NCBI RefSeq assembly: GCF_001424305.1
Contig: NZ_LMPD01000002.1
Span: 233,531 to 297,530 of the forward strand
From: Pedobacter sp. Leaf176
GTDB taxonomy: Bacteria; Bacteroidota; Bacteroidia; Sphingobacteriales; Sphingobacteriaceae
Direction: 5' to 3'
Length of the DNA stretch: 64,000 bases
The notes below the pieces were generated by a model. The model worked only from the letters and a program-made list of their open reading frames with translations. It searched no databases and was not told where the DNA came from. Every line of letters starts with the position of its first letter. The first letter of the stretch is position 1. Below, piece after piece: positions 36,480 through 43,434 of this stretch. The translations under genes and the position numbers were made by a program.

Positions 36480-37115
36480 TCATTTATTTGGCTGAGGTGT
36501 TGTGCGCAAGTATGGTCTAACCACGGTATGGCCTTTTGGAAATTTCTCAGGTATATCTCCAGTTTTAATGCTATTCACGACTATAACATCTTCACCGTCT
36601 TGCCAGTCTGCAGGTGTAGCAACACTATAATTTGCCGTTAACTGCAGCGAATCAATTACCCTTAAAACCTCATTAAAATTCCTGCCTGTAGAAGCCGGGT
36701 AGCTAATAATCAATTTTACCTTTTTATCAGGACTGATAACAAACAAAGACCGAACGGTTAGCGTTTCTGATGCGTTTGGATGAATCATGTCATAAAGATT
36801 TGCAACGGTTCTATCCGGGTCGGCAATTATTGGAAACTCTACAGAAGTATTTTGTGTCTCATTAATATCATTGATCCAGCCTTTGTGTGATTCGGCAGAG
36901 TCTACACTAATGGCAAGAACTTTCACATTCCTCTTTTCAAACTCACCTTTCAATGCAGCTGTACGACCCAATTCTGTCGTGCAAACAGGTGTGTAATCTG
37001 CCGGGTGCGAAAATAAAACACCCCAGTTATCACCCAGGTAATCGTAAAAATCAATTTCTCCAATTGATGTATTTGACTGAAAATTTGGTGCAGTATCGCC
37101 TAATCTTATGCTCAT
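36480..37115 (-). CDS. 1-Cys peroxiredoxin (Prx6 type)
   Basis: A 211-residue peroxiredoxin that reduces H2O2 or alkyl peroxides. The peroxidatic cysteine is Cys45 in ADYTPVCTTELG. It is the only cysteine in the protein, as expected for a 1-Cys enzyme. The long C-terminal arm (DWQDGEDVIV ... KGHTVVRPYLRTTPQP) is typical of Prx6-type dimers. It is transcribed alone and may belong to the oxidative-stress set together with katG and the glutathione peroxidase elsewhere in the window. Confidence 0.94.
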   Translation of the reverse strand: MSIRLGDTAPNFQSNTSIGEIDFYDYLGDNWGVLFSHPADYTPVCTTELGRTAALKGEFEKRNVKVLAISVDSAESHKGWINDINETQNTSVEFPIIADPDRTVANLYDMIHPNASETLTVRSLFVISPDKKVKLIISYPASTGRNFNEVLRVIDSLQLTANYSVATPADWQDGEDVIVVNSIKTGDIPEKFPKGHTVVRPYLRTTPQPNK

Positions 37116-37203
37116 AATATTAATTTAATTAATGCAGACAAATTTAATAAAAAGTATATTAAAAAGATAGACTTTATATATAATCAATAAAATTGTAAGG
37201 CAT

Positions 37204-37240
37204 AAAAAAAACCCGAAGGGCTTAGCCTTCAAGGTTTAAA
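37204..37240 (-). terminator. Probable terminator after the membrane-anchored protease gene
   Basis: GAAGG (37215-37219) and CCTTC (37226-37230) pair around a 6-nt loop, extended imperfectly by AAACC (37209-37213) with GGTTT (37233-37237). On the minus strand the hairpin is followed by a T-run (the A-run at 37204-37211), as needed to end the protease transcript. Confidence 0.6.
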
Positions 37241-37259
37241 TATTAATTTGTTTGGGTAA

Positions 37260-38354
37260 TTAATAAACTTTAATCATGAACACATAGTCCTGCAACCTCT
37301 CTATTTGTTGTGTACGCTTTAATCCTGATAATAAACTTTTCTTGTTTGTTACCAATTTCTTACCTAAAGAATCTTGAGGAATTGCACTCATGGCCTCTAA
37401 AATAAATTTCGATTTTATAGCAAAGGCTGCACCTTCAGTTTGATCAGGTTTACCGCTGATGATGCCGACTAGATTACCGTTGTTATCTAATAATGGCCCT
37501 CCGCTATTTCCAGGGTTCACCGGAATGGCAACCTGATATTGAGTTGTATCGCCAATAAACCCATTTTTAGAGCTTACGTAACCTTCTCCCAATACAGCGT
37601 CATCTTTTGAATAGCCAAGCGTATACACATTTTCACCAATACTGCTGCCACCTCTTTTAATCGTATAAGGCAATGATGACAGATAAGAAAAATTCTTATC
37701 ACTAACCTTTAAAATCGCCATGTCATATTGGGCATCCGTATAAACTGCTTTAACCTTAAAAGACTCACCTTTACTATTCTGTACGTAAATAGAATCGGCA
37801 CCATTAATGACATGTAAATTGGTTAAAATATAGCCGTTTGTCGAAATAGCAAAACCAGTACCACCATACCGACCTGGATTTCCGGCCTTATTAGGAACAG
37901 CATTATTATTTGTGTTAATCTTTCTGATTAAGCTGTTCTGCGTTTTTAGCGCATTGGTTACCTGATTACTTAATTGAACGTATCTATCAGTCTGCTGACT
38001 GTTGTGTTGTATTGAATAAATAGAAACTAATGACAATATAATAAATGAAGCGGCAACTGCGATTGCAGATTTGTGTTTACGCCATAATTGAACGATACGG
38101 GACGGATGAGGCGCAACCTCTGCAACAAGACCATCAACATCTATTTCTGAATGAATTTGCTCTAATTGCTCTTTTAAAAGCAATTGTTGTGCGTATTCCT
38201 CCATTGTATGTAAGAACACTTTATGTGAAACAACTTTATGATCTACAGCTGCATCTTTACGTCGCAACTGTTCAAAAGCCTCAGTTTCCTGTGGATTGAG
38301 TTTACCTAAAAGATAATCTTCAATAATTGCATCTAACTCTAAATCGTTTCTCAT
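37260..38354 (-). CDS. Membrane-anchored trypsin-like serine protease with an anti-sigma-like N-terminal region
   Basis: A 364-residue protein. An N-terminal cytoplasmic region (about 1-95; LDAIIEDYLLGKLNPQETEAFEQL) resembles the helical head of anti-sigma factors of the zf-HC2/RskA type but lacks their His/Cys zinc ligands. One transmembrane helix (about 96-115) follows, then a periplasmic S1C/DegP-like protease domain with His181 (TNLHVING), Asp211 (YDMAILKV) and Ser284 (NPGNSGGPLLD). No PDZ domain follows. ATG 38354 lies 8 bp after the sigma gene stop; a GTG 16 codons earlier overlaps sigma and is rejected. Control of, or by, the adjacent sigma factor is inferred. Confidence 0.85.
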   Translation of the reverse strand: MRNDLELDAIIEDYLLGKLNPQETEAFEQLRRKDAAVDHKVVSHKVFLHTMEEYAQQLLLKEQLEQIHSEIDVDGLVAEVAPHPSRIVQLWRKHKSAIAVAASFIILSLVSIYSIQHNSQQTDRYVQLSNQVTNALKTQNSLIRKINTNNNAVPNKAGNPGRYGGTGFAISTNGYILTNLHVINGADSIYVQNSKGESFKVKAVYTDAQYDMAILKVSDKNFSYLSSLPYTIKRGGSSIGENVYTLGYSKDDAVLGEGYVSSKNGFIGDTTQYQVAIPVNPGNSGGPLLDNNGNLVGIISGKPDQTEGAAFAIKSKFILEAMSAIPQDSLGKKLVTNKKSLLSGLKRTQQIERLQDYVFMIKVY

Positions 38355-38362
38355 CTCAATTA

Positions 38363-38932
38363 TTAATGTTGAAAAAATATTTTCTTTAACCTTTGCAGGC
38401 ACTTATACTTTTGTGTTTTTGCATTATCTGTATTAGTATAACCAAATTTTTCACAAATATCCTGCATGGATAAACTATGTATGTAAAAATCCTGAATAAT
38501 AGTTTTACAGGGTTCACCCAGATGTTCCAGAGCGGACTGCATTTTAACAAAAGCGGCATCCCTTTCTTCATGGCGTTCTATGTCATCCTCGACCACAAAC
38601 ACATCTTCATAATCAGTTATATTTCCTGACTTCCTACTATTTAGACTCAATTTTTTCAGCCAGATACGACGACATACCGAATAAATATATGTTTTTAACT
38701 TGCTGCTGAGTTCGAAATCTCCTTCTTTAACTTTATTGTGTAAAATAATAATCGCTTCCTGATAAACGTCTTTTGCATCATCCTCATCACCGTTATTATT
38801 AAGAATAAATTGCAAAATCATCGCAAAATGTGCCTTGTATAACTTATTTAATGTATCTGCTGAGTTATTTAGAATACCTAAAATAAACTCTCTATCTGTT
38901 GGAACTGAACTCTTTAAATCCTTATTCACCAA
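38363..38932 (-). CDS. ECF-type RNA polymerase sigma factor (non-ATG start)
   Basis: A 188-189-residue sigma-70-family factor of ECF type. Region 2 is visible (NNNGDEDDAKDVYQEAIIILHNK, about 46-68, then KLKTYIYSVCRRIWLKKL) and a helix-turn-helix region 4 (FYIHSLSMQDICEKFGYTNTDNAKTQKYKCLQRLKKIF). No ATG is available: an in-frame TAA directly precedes TTG 38932, and the next codon is GTG 38929, so translation starts at one of these. The protease gene follows by 8 bp. A motif shared with the downstream-strand lipoprotein genes lies immediately upstream. Confidence 0.9.
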   Translation of the reverse strand: MVNKDLKSSVPTDREFILGILNNSADTLNKLYKAHFAMILQFILNNNGDEDDAKDVYQEAIIILHNKVKEGDFELSSKLKTYIYSVCRRIWLKKLSLNSRKSGNITDYEDVFVVEDDIERHEERDAAFVKMQSALEHLGEPCKTIIQDFYIHSLSMQDICEKFGYTNTDNAKTQKYKCLQRLKKIFFQH

Positions 38933-38961
38933 TTAATACGTTTTTCTGTAAATAGTAACCC
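38933..38961 (-). promoter_or_regulatory. Candidate ECF promoter upstream of the sigma gene
   Basis: On the minus strand: GGGTTAC (38961-38955), 14 nt, then CGTATTAA (38940-38933), which abuts the TTG start. The same pair with identical spacing occurs upstream of the first two lipoprotein genes. If used, the transcript would start at or inside the start codon (leaderless). Confidence 0.45.
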
Positions 38962-39070
38962 AATATTAGATAAAAAAATATTTATAGCTACTAACTTAAG
39001 ACTAAATAGTATCCACACCGAAACGGTAACCTGCATTTAAAAAAATATTTTCACTTTTTTAAAAATTGTT

Positions 39071-39099
39071 GGGTTACCTTTCTACCTTTGCGGCATTAA
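39071..39099 (+). promoter_or_regulatory. Candidate ECF promoter upstream of lipoprotein gene 1, overlapping a -7 element
   Basis: GGGTTAC (39071-39077), 14 nt, GGCATTAA (39092-39099). Within the spacer lies TACCTTTG (39083-39090), a perfect housekeeping -7 element, but no TTTG lies 19 nt upstream of it. The site may therefore serve either form of RNA polymerase. Confidence 0.5.
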
Positions 39100-39132
39100 T
39101 GATAAATTAATTAATACTTAAAAAAATCAAAA

Positions 39133-39351
39133 ATGAAAAATTCATTCAAATTAGGCTTTTTAGCTTTAGCATTATCTTTATCAGTAGCAGCTTGTAACTC
39201 AGAGAAAAAAGCTGAAGGTGCTGATACTACTGCAACTGATTCAACTACAATCGTTACTGATACTACTGCAAAAGATACTACAGTAACTGATTCAACTGTA
39301 AAAGATACTTCAGTTAAAGTAACTACTGAGAAAACTGAAGTTAAACACTAG
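39133..39351 (+). CDS. Thr/Asp-rich small lipoprotein, paralogue 1
   Basis: A 72-residue lipoprotein: MKNSFKLGFLALALSLSVAAC is the signal with Cys21, followed by NSEKKAEGAD and a low-complexity tail of DTT/DST repeats with Val, Ala and Lys (for example TDTTAKDTTVTDSTVKDT). It has no recognisable domain. It is the first of three tandem paralogues, each with its own upstream region and terminator, and is divergent from the ECF sigma gene. The tail should be extended, disordered and acidic/hydroxyl-rich. Confidence 0.85.
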   Translation: MKNSFKLGFLALALSLSVAACNSEKKAEGADTTATDSTTIVTDTTAKDTTVTDSTVKDTSVKVTTEKTEVKH

Positions 39352-39370
39352 TTTACCTTTACTTATAGCA

Positions 39371-39400
39371 AAAGGCTTTGGGTTTTCTTAAAGCCTTTTT
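39371..39400 (+). terminator. Terminator after lipoprotein gene 1
   Basis: AAAGGCTTT (39371-39379) pairs with AAAGCCTTT (39390-39398), followed by a T-run. Confidence 0.85.
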
Positions 39401-39418
39401 ATTTTTTTTATTTTTTTT

Positions 39419-39447
39419 GGGTTACCTTTTTTAAAACCCGGTATAAA
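39419..39447 (+). promoter_or_regulatory. Candidate ECF promoter upstream of lipoprotein gene 2
   Basis: GGGTTAC (39419-39425), 14 nt, GGTATAAA (39440-39447). No TAnnTTTG housekeeping element is present here, so this pair is the only promoter-like sequence between the preceding terminator and the gene. Confidence 0.5.
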
Positions 39448-39482
39448 GAGTAATTAATAAATAAAACAAAAAAAACTCGAAT

Positions 39483-39701
39483 ATGAAAAATGCATTCAAA
39501 TTAGGCTTTTTAGCTCTAGCTTTATCTTTATCAGTTGCAGCTTGTAACTCAGAAAAAAAAGAAGGTGGTGCTGATACTACTGTAACTGATTCTTCTACAA
39601 TCGTTACTGATACTACCGCGGTTGATACAACAGTAACTGATTCTACAGTTAAAGACACAACAGTTAAAGCAACAACTGAAAAAACAGAAGTAAAACACTA
39701 G
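39483..39701 (+). CDS. Thr/Asp-rich small lipoprotein, paralogue 2
   Basis: A 72-residue lipoprotein nearly identical in layout to the gene upstream: MKNAFKLGFLALALSLSVAAC signal, NSEKKEGGAD, then DTT/DST repeats ending TTEKTEVKH, the same C-terminus as paralogue 1. The high similarity and tandem order indicate recent duplication. Own terminator and candidate ECF promoter. Confidence 0.85.
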   Translation: MKNAFKLGFLALALSLSVAACNSEKKEGGADTTVTDSSTIVTDTTAVDTTVTDSTVKDTTVKATTEKTEVKH

Positions 39702-39720
39702 TTTTAAATTTATTTTATAG

Positions 39721-39757
39721 AAAAAGACTTTAGATTTTATCTAAAGTCTTTTTTTTG
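39721..39757 (+). terminator. Terminator after lipoprotein gene 2
   Basis: AAAAAGACTTTAGA (39721-39734) pairs perfectly with TCTAAAGTCTTTTT (39740-39753), running into further T residues. Confidence 0.9.
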
Positions 39758-39839
39758 CTCAAAAAACGTTACTTTTTTTACTATAATTGTGTTGATATTA
39801 ATTAAATAATAAAAAACCAAACAAAAAAATCAAAAGAAA

Positions 39840-40034
39840 ATGAAAAATGCATTCAAATTGGGCTTTTTAGCTTTAGCTTTGTCTCTATCAGTAGTTGCTT
39901 GTTCGGAAAAAAAAGCTGAAGGTGCTGATTCTACGGTTGTAGATTCAACTGTTGTTGATACAACTGTTAAAGACACAACTGCAAAAGATACTATGGTAAA
40001 AGATACCACGGTAGCGGACACAGCTAAAAAATAG
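39840..40034 (+). CDS. Thr/Asp-rich small lipoprotein, paralogue 3
   Basis: A 64-residue lipoprotein, the most diverged of the three: signal MKNAFKLGFLALALSLSVVAC, then SEKKAEGAD and repeats of DST/DTT with Val and Lys (VVDTTVKDTTAKDTMVKDTT), ending ADTAKK. It lacks the KTEVKH end. The upstream region has only a weak ACGTTAC (39766-39772) and no matching second element at 14 nt, so its regulation may differ from paralogues 1 and 2. Confidence 0.83.
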   Translation: MKNAFKLGFLALALSLSVVACSEKKAEGADSTVVDSTVVDTTVKDTTAKDTMVKDTTVADTAKK

Positions 40035-40050
40035 TTTAAGGTTATTCATG

Positions 40051-40083
40051 AAAGGCTTTGATTTATTTCAAAGCCTTTTTTTG
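40051..40083 (+). terminator. Terminator after lipoprotein gene 3
   Basis: AAAGGCTTTG (40051-40060) pairs with CAAAGCCTTT (40069-40078), followed by a T-run. Confidence 0.88.
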
Positions 40084-40134
40084 TTTGCGAACAATTCTTT
40101 CGGTCACTTACCCCACAAAATCCATCAATTGTAG

Positions 40135-40142
40135 TAAATTTG
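40135..40142 (+). promoter_or_regulatory. -7 element of the purB promoter
   Basis: TAAATTTG matches TAnnTTTG and lies 22 nt before the purB ATG. The -33 region has no clear TTTG. Confidence 0.5.
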
Positions 40143-40164
40143 CGGCATAACTATAATACTCATA

Positions 40165-41511
40165 ATGAACTTGACATCGCTACAAGCTATTTCACCAATT
40201 GATGGTCGTTACAGAAAGACAACGGAGGGTTTGGCTGCTTACTTCTCAGAGGAAGCCCTGATAAAATATCGCGTTTTTATTGAAATTGAATATTTTATCG
40301 CGCTCTGTGAAATTGACTTGCCCGGCTTAGAAAAATTCGATAAAACCCTTTATGCTGAATTGAGAAAAATTCACCAAAATTTTTCTGAAAATGATGCACT
40401 TGAAATTAAAGAAACAGAGAAAGTTACCAACCACGATGTCAAAGCAGTTGAATATTTTATTAAAAGTAAATTCGATGCTTTAGCTCTTAACGATTACAAG
40501 GAATTTATCCACTTCGGATTAACCTCCCAGGATATTAATAATACCGCTATACCCTATTCGATTAAATTGGCTTTAGCCGAGAGTTATTACCCGGCAATTG
40601 AATCATTAATCAACAAAATCAATCAACTGGCTGTTGAATGGGCAGCCATTCCAATGCTTGCACACACACATGGTCAGCCTGCATCACCTACCAAACTGGG
40701 CAAAGAATTTCTGGTATTTGCAGAAAGGCTTGCTATTCAACTTCATAGTTTGAAAGCAATTCCCAACAGTGCAAAGTTCGGCGGTGCTACAGGAAATTTC
40801 AATGCACACCATATTGCCTATCCGCAAGTTAACTGGATTGATTTTTCCAATAAATTTGTGAATGAAACCTTAGGCTTATCAAGAGCTCAATACACCACAC
40901 AAATTGAACATTACGACCAGTTTGCTGCACAATGTGATGCCTTTAAACGCATTAATAACATCATAATTGATCTGGATAGGGACATTTGGACTTACATATC
41001 AAAAAATTATTTTAAGCAAAAAATCAAGGCTGGAGAGATTGGCTCATCCGCAATGCCACATAAAGTTAACCCGATTGATTTTGAGAATGCTGAAGGTAAC
41101 GCCGGAATTGCGAATGCATTATTTGAATTTTTTGCTGCAAAACTTCCAATCTCACGTTTGCAAAGGGATTTAACAGATTCTACCGTTTTGAGAAACGTAG
41201 GTGTACCAATTGGGCATACCTTAATCGCCATTAATTCAACTTTACGTGGCTTAAATAAAATTCTTTTAAACGAGACTGCTTTACATGCAGATTTGGATGA
41301 TAACTGGGCAGTTGTTGCCGAGGCGATACAAACGGTATTGAGGAGAGAGAACTATCCAAATCCATACGAAGCCTTAAAAGAATTAACAAGAACAAATTCA
41401 AAAATCAATGCAGCCAGCATTGCTGAGTTTATAGAAGGATTGCTGGTTTCTGATACAGTTAAAAATCAGTTAAGAGCCATAACGCCATTTAATTATACAG
41501 GCGTTTTTTAG
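40165..41511 (+). CDS. purB: Adenylosuccinate lyase
   Basis: Acts twice in purine synthesis, cleaving SAICAR and adenylosuccinate to release fumarate. The 448-residue product has the superfamily signature SSAMPHKVNPIDFENAEGN (flexible loop with the catalytic Ser), plus TSQDINNTAIPY, HTHGQPASPTKLGKE and GGATGNFNAH, which carry the other active-site residues. Length fits the E. coli-type PurB. The gene stands alone with its own -7 element and is followed by nfu. Confidence 0.97.
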   Translation: MNLTSLQAISPIDGRYRKTTEGLAAYFSEEALIKYRVFIEIEYFIALCEIDLPGLEKFDKTLYAELRKIHQNFSENDALEIKETEKVTNHDVKAVEYFIKSKFDALALNDYKEFIHFGLTSQDINNTAIPYSIKLALAESYYPAIESLINKINQLAVEWAAIPMLAHTHGQPASPTKLGKEFLVFAERLAIQLHSLKAIPNSAKFGGATGNFNAHHIAYPQVNWIDFSNKFVNETLGLSRAQYTTQIEHYDQFAAQCDAFKRINNIIIDLDRDIWTYISKNYFKQKIKAGEIGSSAMPHKVNPIDFENAEGNAGIANALFEFFAAKLPISRLQRDLTDSTVLRNVGVPIGHTLIAINSTLRGLNKILLNETALHADLDDNWAVVAEAIQTVLRRENYPNPYEALKELTRTNSKINAASIAEFIEGLLVSDTVKNQLRAITPFNYTGVF

Positions 41512-41597
41512 TTAATTAAATTGACGCTAAACAGACAGCTTATAAAAGTTTAATTGGGCAGTATTTGTTAATTTTGTTTATTATAAATGATTAAGAC

Positions 41598-42149
41598 ATG
41601 ACCATTAACGTATATACAGAACAAACGCCTAACCCGGCAACCATGAAATTCATGGTTAATAAATTATTGATTAACGGGAGCGAAGATTTTGCTACTAAAG
41701 AAAGTGCGGAGCATTCTCCTTTTGCAAAGGAACTCTTCAAGTTTAATTTTGTTTCCGGTGTATTTTTTGCCAGTAATTTCGTTACGATAACGAAAACTGA
41801 TGACGCAGAATGGGCTGATATTGAGGCTATATTAAAAGAATTTGTTAAAGGTGCTGTTGAGTCCGAACTTAAAATAAAAGACGCAACTGCGGAAGAAGCT
41901 CCTGCATTTGAAGGGTCTGAAACTGAAATTAAGATACAACAGATTTTGCACGATTATGTTCGTCCTGCAGTTGAGCAAGATGGTGGTGCAATAACTTATA
42001 AATCTTTTGATGAAGGTGTTGTAACCGTAGAACTTCGTGGTTCTTGTAGTGGTTGCCCATCATCTACAATTACACTTAAATCTGGTATCCAGAATTTACT
42101 TCAGAGAATGGTTCCAGAGGTGACGGAAGTAGTTTCCGAAGCATTATAA
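41598..42149 (+). CDS. NifU-family iron-sulphur cluster carrier (Nfu)
   Basis: A 183-residue scaffold/carrier protein. An N-terminal Nfu_N domain (TPNPATMKFMVNK at about 9-21, PFAKELFKFNFVSGVFF) is joined to a C-terminal NifU domain with the cluster-binding CxxC, Cys150 and Cys153, in RGSCSGCPSSTITLK. It delivers [4Fe-4S] clusters to target enzymes. A near-consensus -7 element TAATTTTG lies at 41569-41576. A strong terminator follows. Confidence 0.94.
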   Translation: MTINVYTEQTPNPATMKFMVNKLLINGSEDFATKESAEHSPFAKELFKFNFVSGVFFASNFVTITKTDDAEWADIEAILKEFVKGAVESELKIKDATAEEAPAFEGSETEIKIQQILHDYVRPAVEQDGGAITYKSFDEGVVTVELRGSCSGCPSSTITLKSGIQNLLQRMVPEVTEVVSEAL

Positions 42150-42173
42150 ACAGCGAATTTTCAAATTATAAGG

Positions 42174-42197
42174 AAGCCCGCAGTAGCGGGCTTTTTT
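42174..42197 (+). terminator. Rho-independent terminator after nfu
   Basis: AAGCCCGC (42174-42181) pairs with GCGGGCTT (42186-42193) around AGTA, followed by a T-run. Confidence 0.92.
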
Positions 42198-42271
42198 GTG
42201 TGTATGCATGCCCATGTTCCGCAGATATGGTTGTCATGCCGTATCACTTAAACCTTCAAGCATCTACAAAA

Positions 42272-42585
42272 TGTGGATTCAGCGGGAAATTTAACATGAT
42301 TTGCGTCCAAAGCGAATATTTACTGTCGGCAAATGCTTAAAGTTCCCACAGAATTCGCTGAACACGCAGAATAATTTAATCTTTGAATTATTGATTTTGA
42401 ATCTGCGAAAATCTGCGGATTCAGCGGGAGAATTAATATGTATTTTGCGCCTGAGGCGAATATTTCACTATCTGCAAGTGCTTAAGGCTCCCGCAGAATT
42501 CGCTAAATACGCAAAATAACTTAACCTTTAAACTATTGATATTGAATCTGCGAAAATCTGCGGATTCAGCGGAAAAACTAATCTG
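42272..42585. repeat. Two-copy tandem repeat of about 142-145 bp with a third partial start
   Basis: The block beginning TG(T/C)GGATTCAGCGG starts at 42272, 42414 and 42559. Each full unit ends with TTGAAT CTGCGAAAATC and contains a shared core (GCGAATATTT, CTGCAAGTGCTTAA, GCAGAATTCGCT, ACGCA). Copies differ at scattered positions. The unit has no coding potential and no transposase; it fills the space between nfu and the inositol monophosphatase gene. The short 13-17 bp blocks CTGCGAAAATCTGCGG inside look like nested smaller repeats. Confidence 0.8.
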
Positions 42586-43377
42586 TTAATTAAAGTACTT
42601 CTTGATAGAAGCCAGCATTTCAGCAGTTAGCTTCCCATTGGTGGCAAGAATTTCCCTTTTAGTAAAATATTCATTTCCTCCGGCAAAATCAAACACCTCT
42701 CCTCCTGCTTGCTGAATGATGAAGCATCCCGCCGCAAAATCCCATTGTTGTAAATTGAATTCAAAGAAAGCGTCGAAACGACCACAAGCAGTATATACCA
42801 AATCTACTGCGGCTGCACCAATCCGGCGAACGCCGTGACTTTTCTGCATCATTTCCGCCAACAAGTTTAGATATTGAGGTTGCTTATCAAATTGATAATA
42901 TGGAAAACCTGTTGCCAACAAACTTGATTTTAGATCCGGATTAACAGAAACCTGAATTTCCTTTTTATTCAGAAATGCACATCCGCCTTTATAAGCATAA
43001 AACATTTCACTTCTGTTTAATTCGTAAACAACGCCTAAAACTGGTAACCCGTCTTCATAAAGCGCAACACTTATTCCATAAGCCGGAATTCCGTGTATAA
43101 AGTTTGTTGTCCCATCCAAAGGATCGATTATCCATTTGTAAGTTTTACCTTCTCTACTCATGGTTTTCTCCTCAGTAATAAAGCCTGCGTCAGGAATTAG
43201 TTTTTCAAGGTTTTGAACGAGTTTTAACTCTGCGGTCTTGTCTACATAGGAAACCATGTCGTTCAAGCCTTTATACTCGATTTTATTTGCATCAAATTGC
43301 ATTGCTTCCTTACGGATAAAATTTCCGGTTAGCTTTACAATTGAAATGACTTTATTGCATAGTAATTCGTAATTCAT
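42586..43377 (-). CDS. suhB: Inositol monophosphatase family protein
   Basis: A 263-residue Mg-dependent phosphatase of the IMPase/SuhB family. Metal-binding motifs are ITEEKTM (about 68-74) and WIIDPLDGTTNFIHG (about 83-97), with WDFAAGCFIIQQAGG near the C-terminus. It dephosphorylates inositol-1-phosphate or related sugar phosphates. SuhB-type forms also act in rRNA transcription, and CysQ is an alternative subfamily, but length and motifs favour SuhB. It is 57 bp downstream of lgt on the same strand. Confidence 0.9.
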   Translation of the reverse strand: MNYELLCNKVISIVKLTGNFIRKEAMQFDANKIEYKGLNDMVSYVDKTAELKLVQNLEKLIPDAGFITEEKTMSREGKTYKWIIDPLDGTTNFIHGIPAYGISVALYEDGLPVLGVVYELNRSEMFYAYKGGCAFLNKKEIQVSVNPDLKSSLLATGFPYYQFDKQPQYLNLLAEMMQKSHGVRRIGAAAVDLVYTACGRFDAFFEFNLQQWDFAAGCFIIQQAGGEVFDFAGGNEYFTKREILATNGKLTAEMLASIKKYFN

Positions 43378-43434
43378 GATAGATTAACAACAAACCGATT
43401 TAGGTTGTTGAGATTAAATGAAATTATTGAGAAA

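Noticed and set aside
39766..39800. Fourth copy of the candidate ECF motif before lipoprotein gene 3
   Set aside because: ACGTTAC differs at two positions from GGGTTAC, and no matching octamer is found at 14 nt, so I do not count it.
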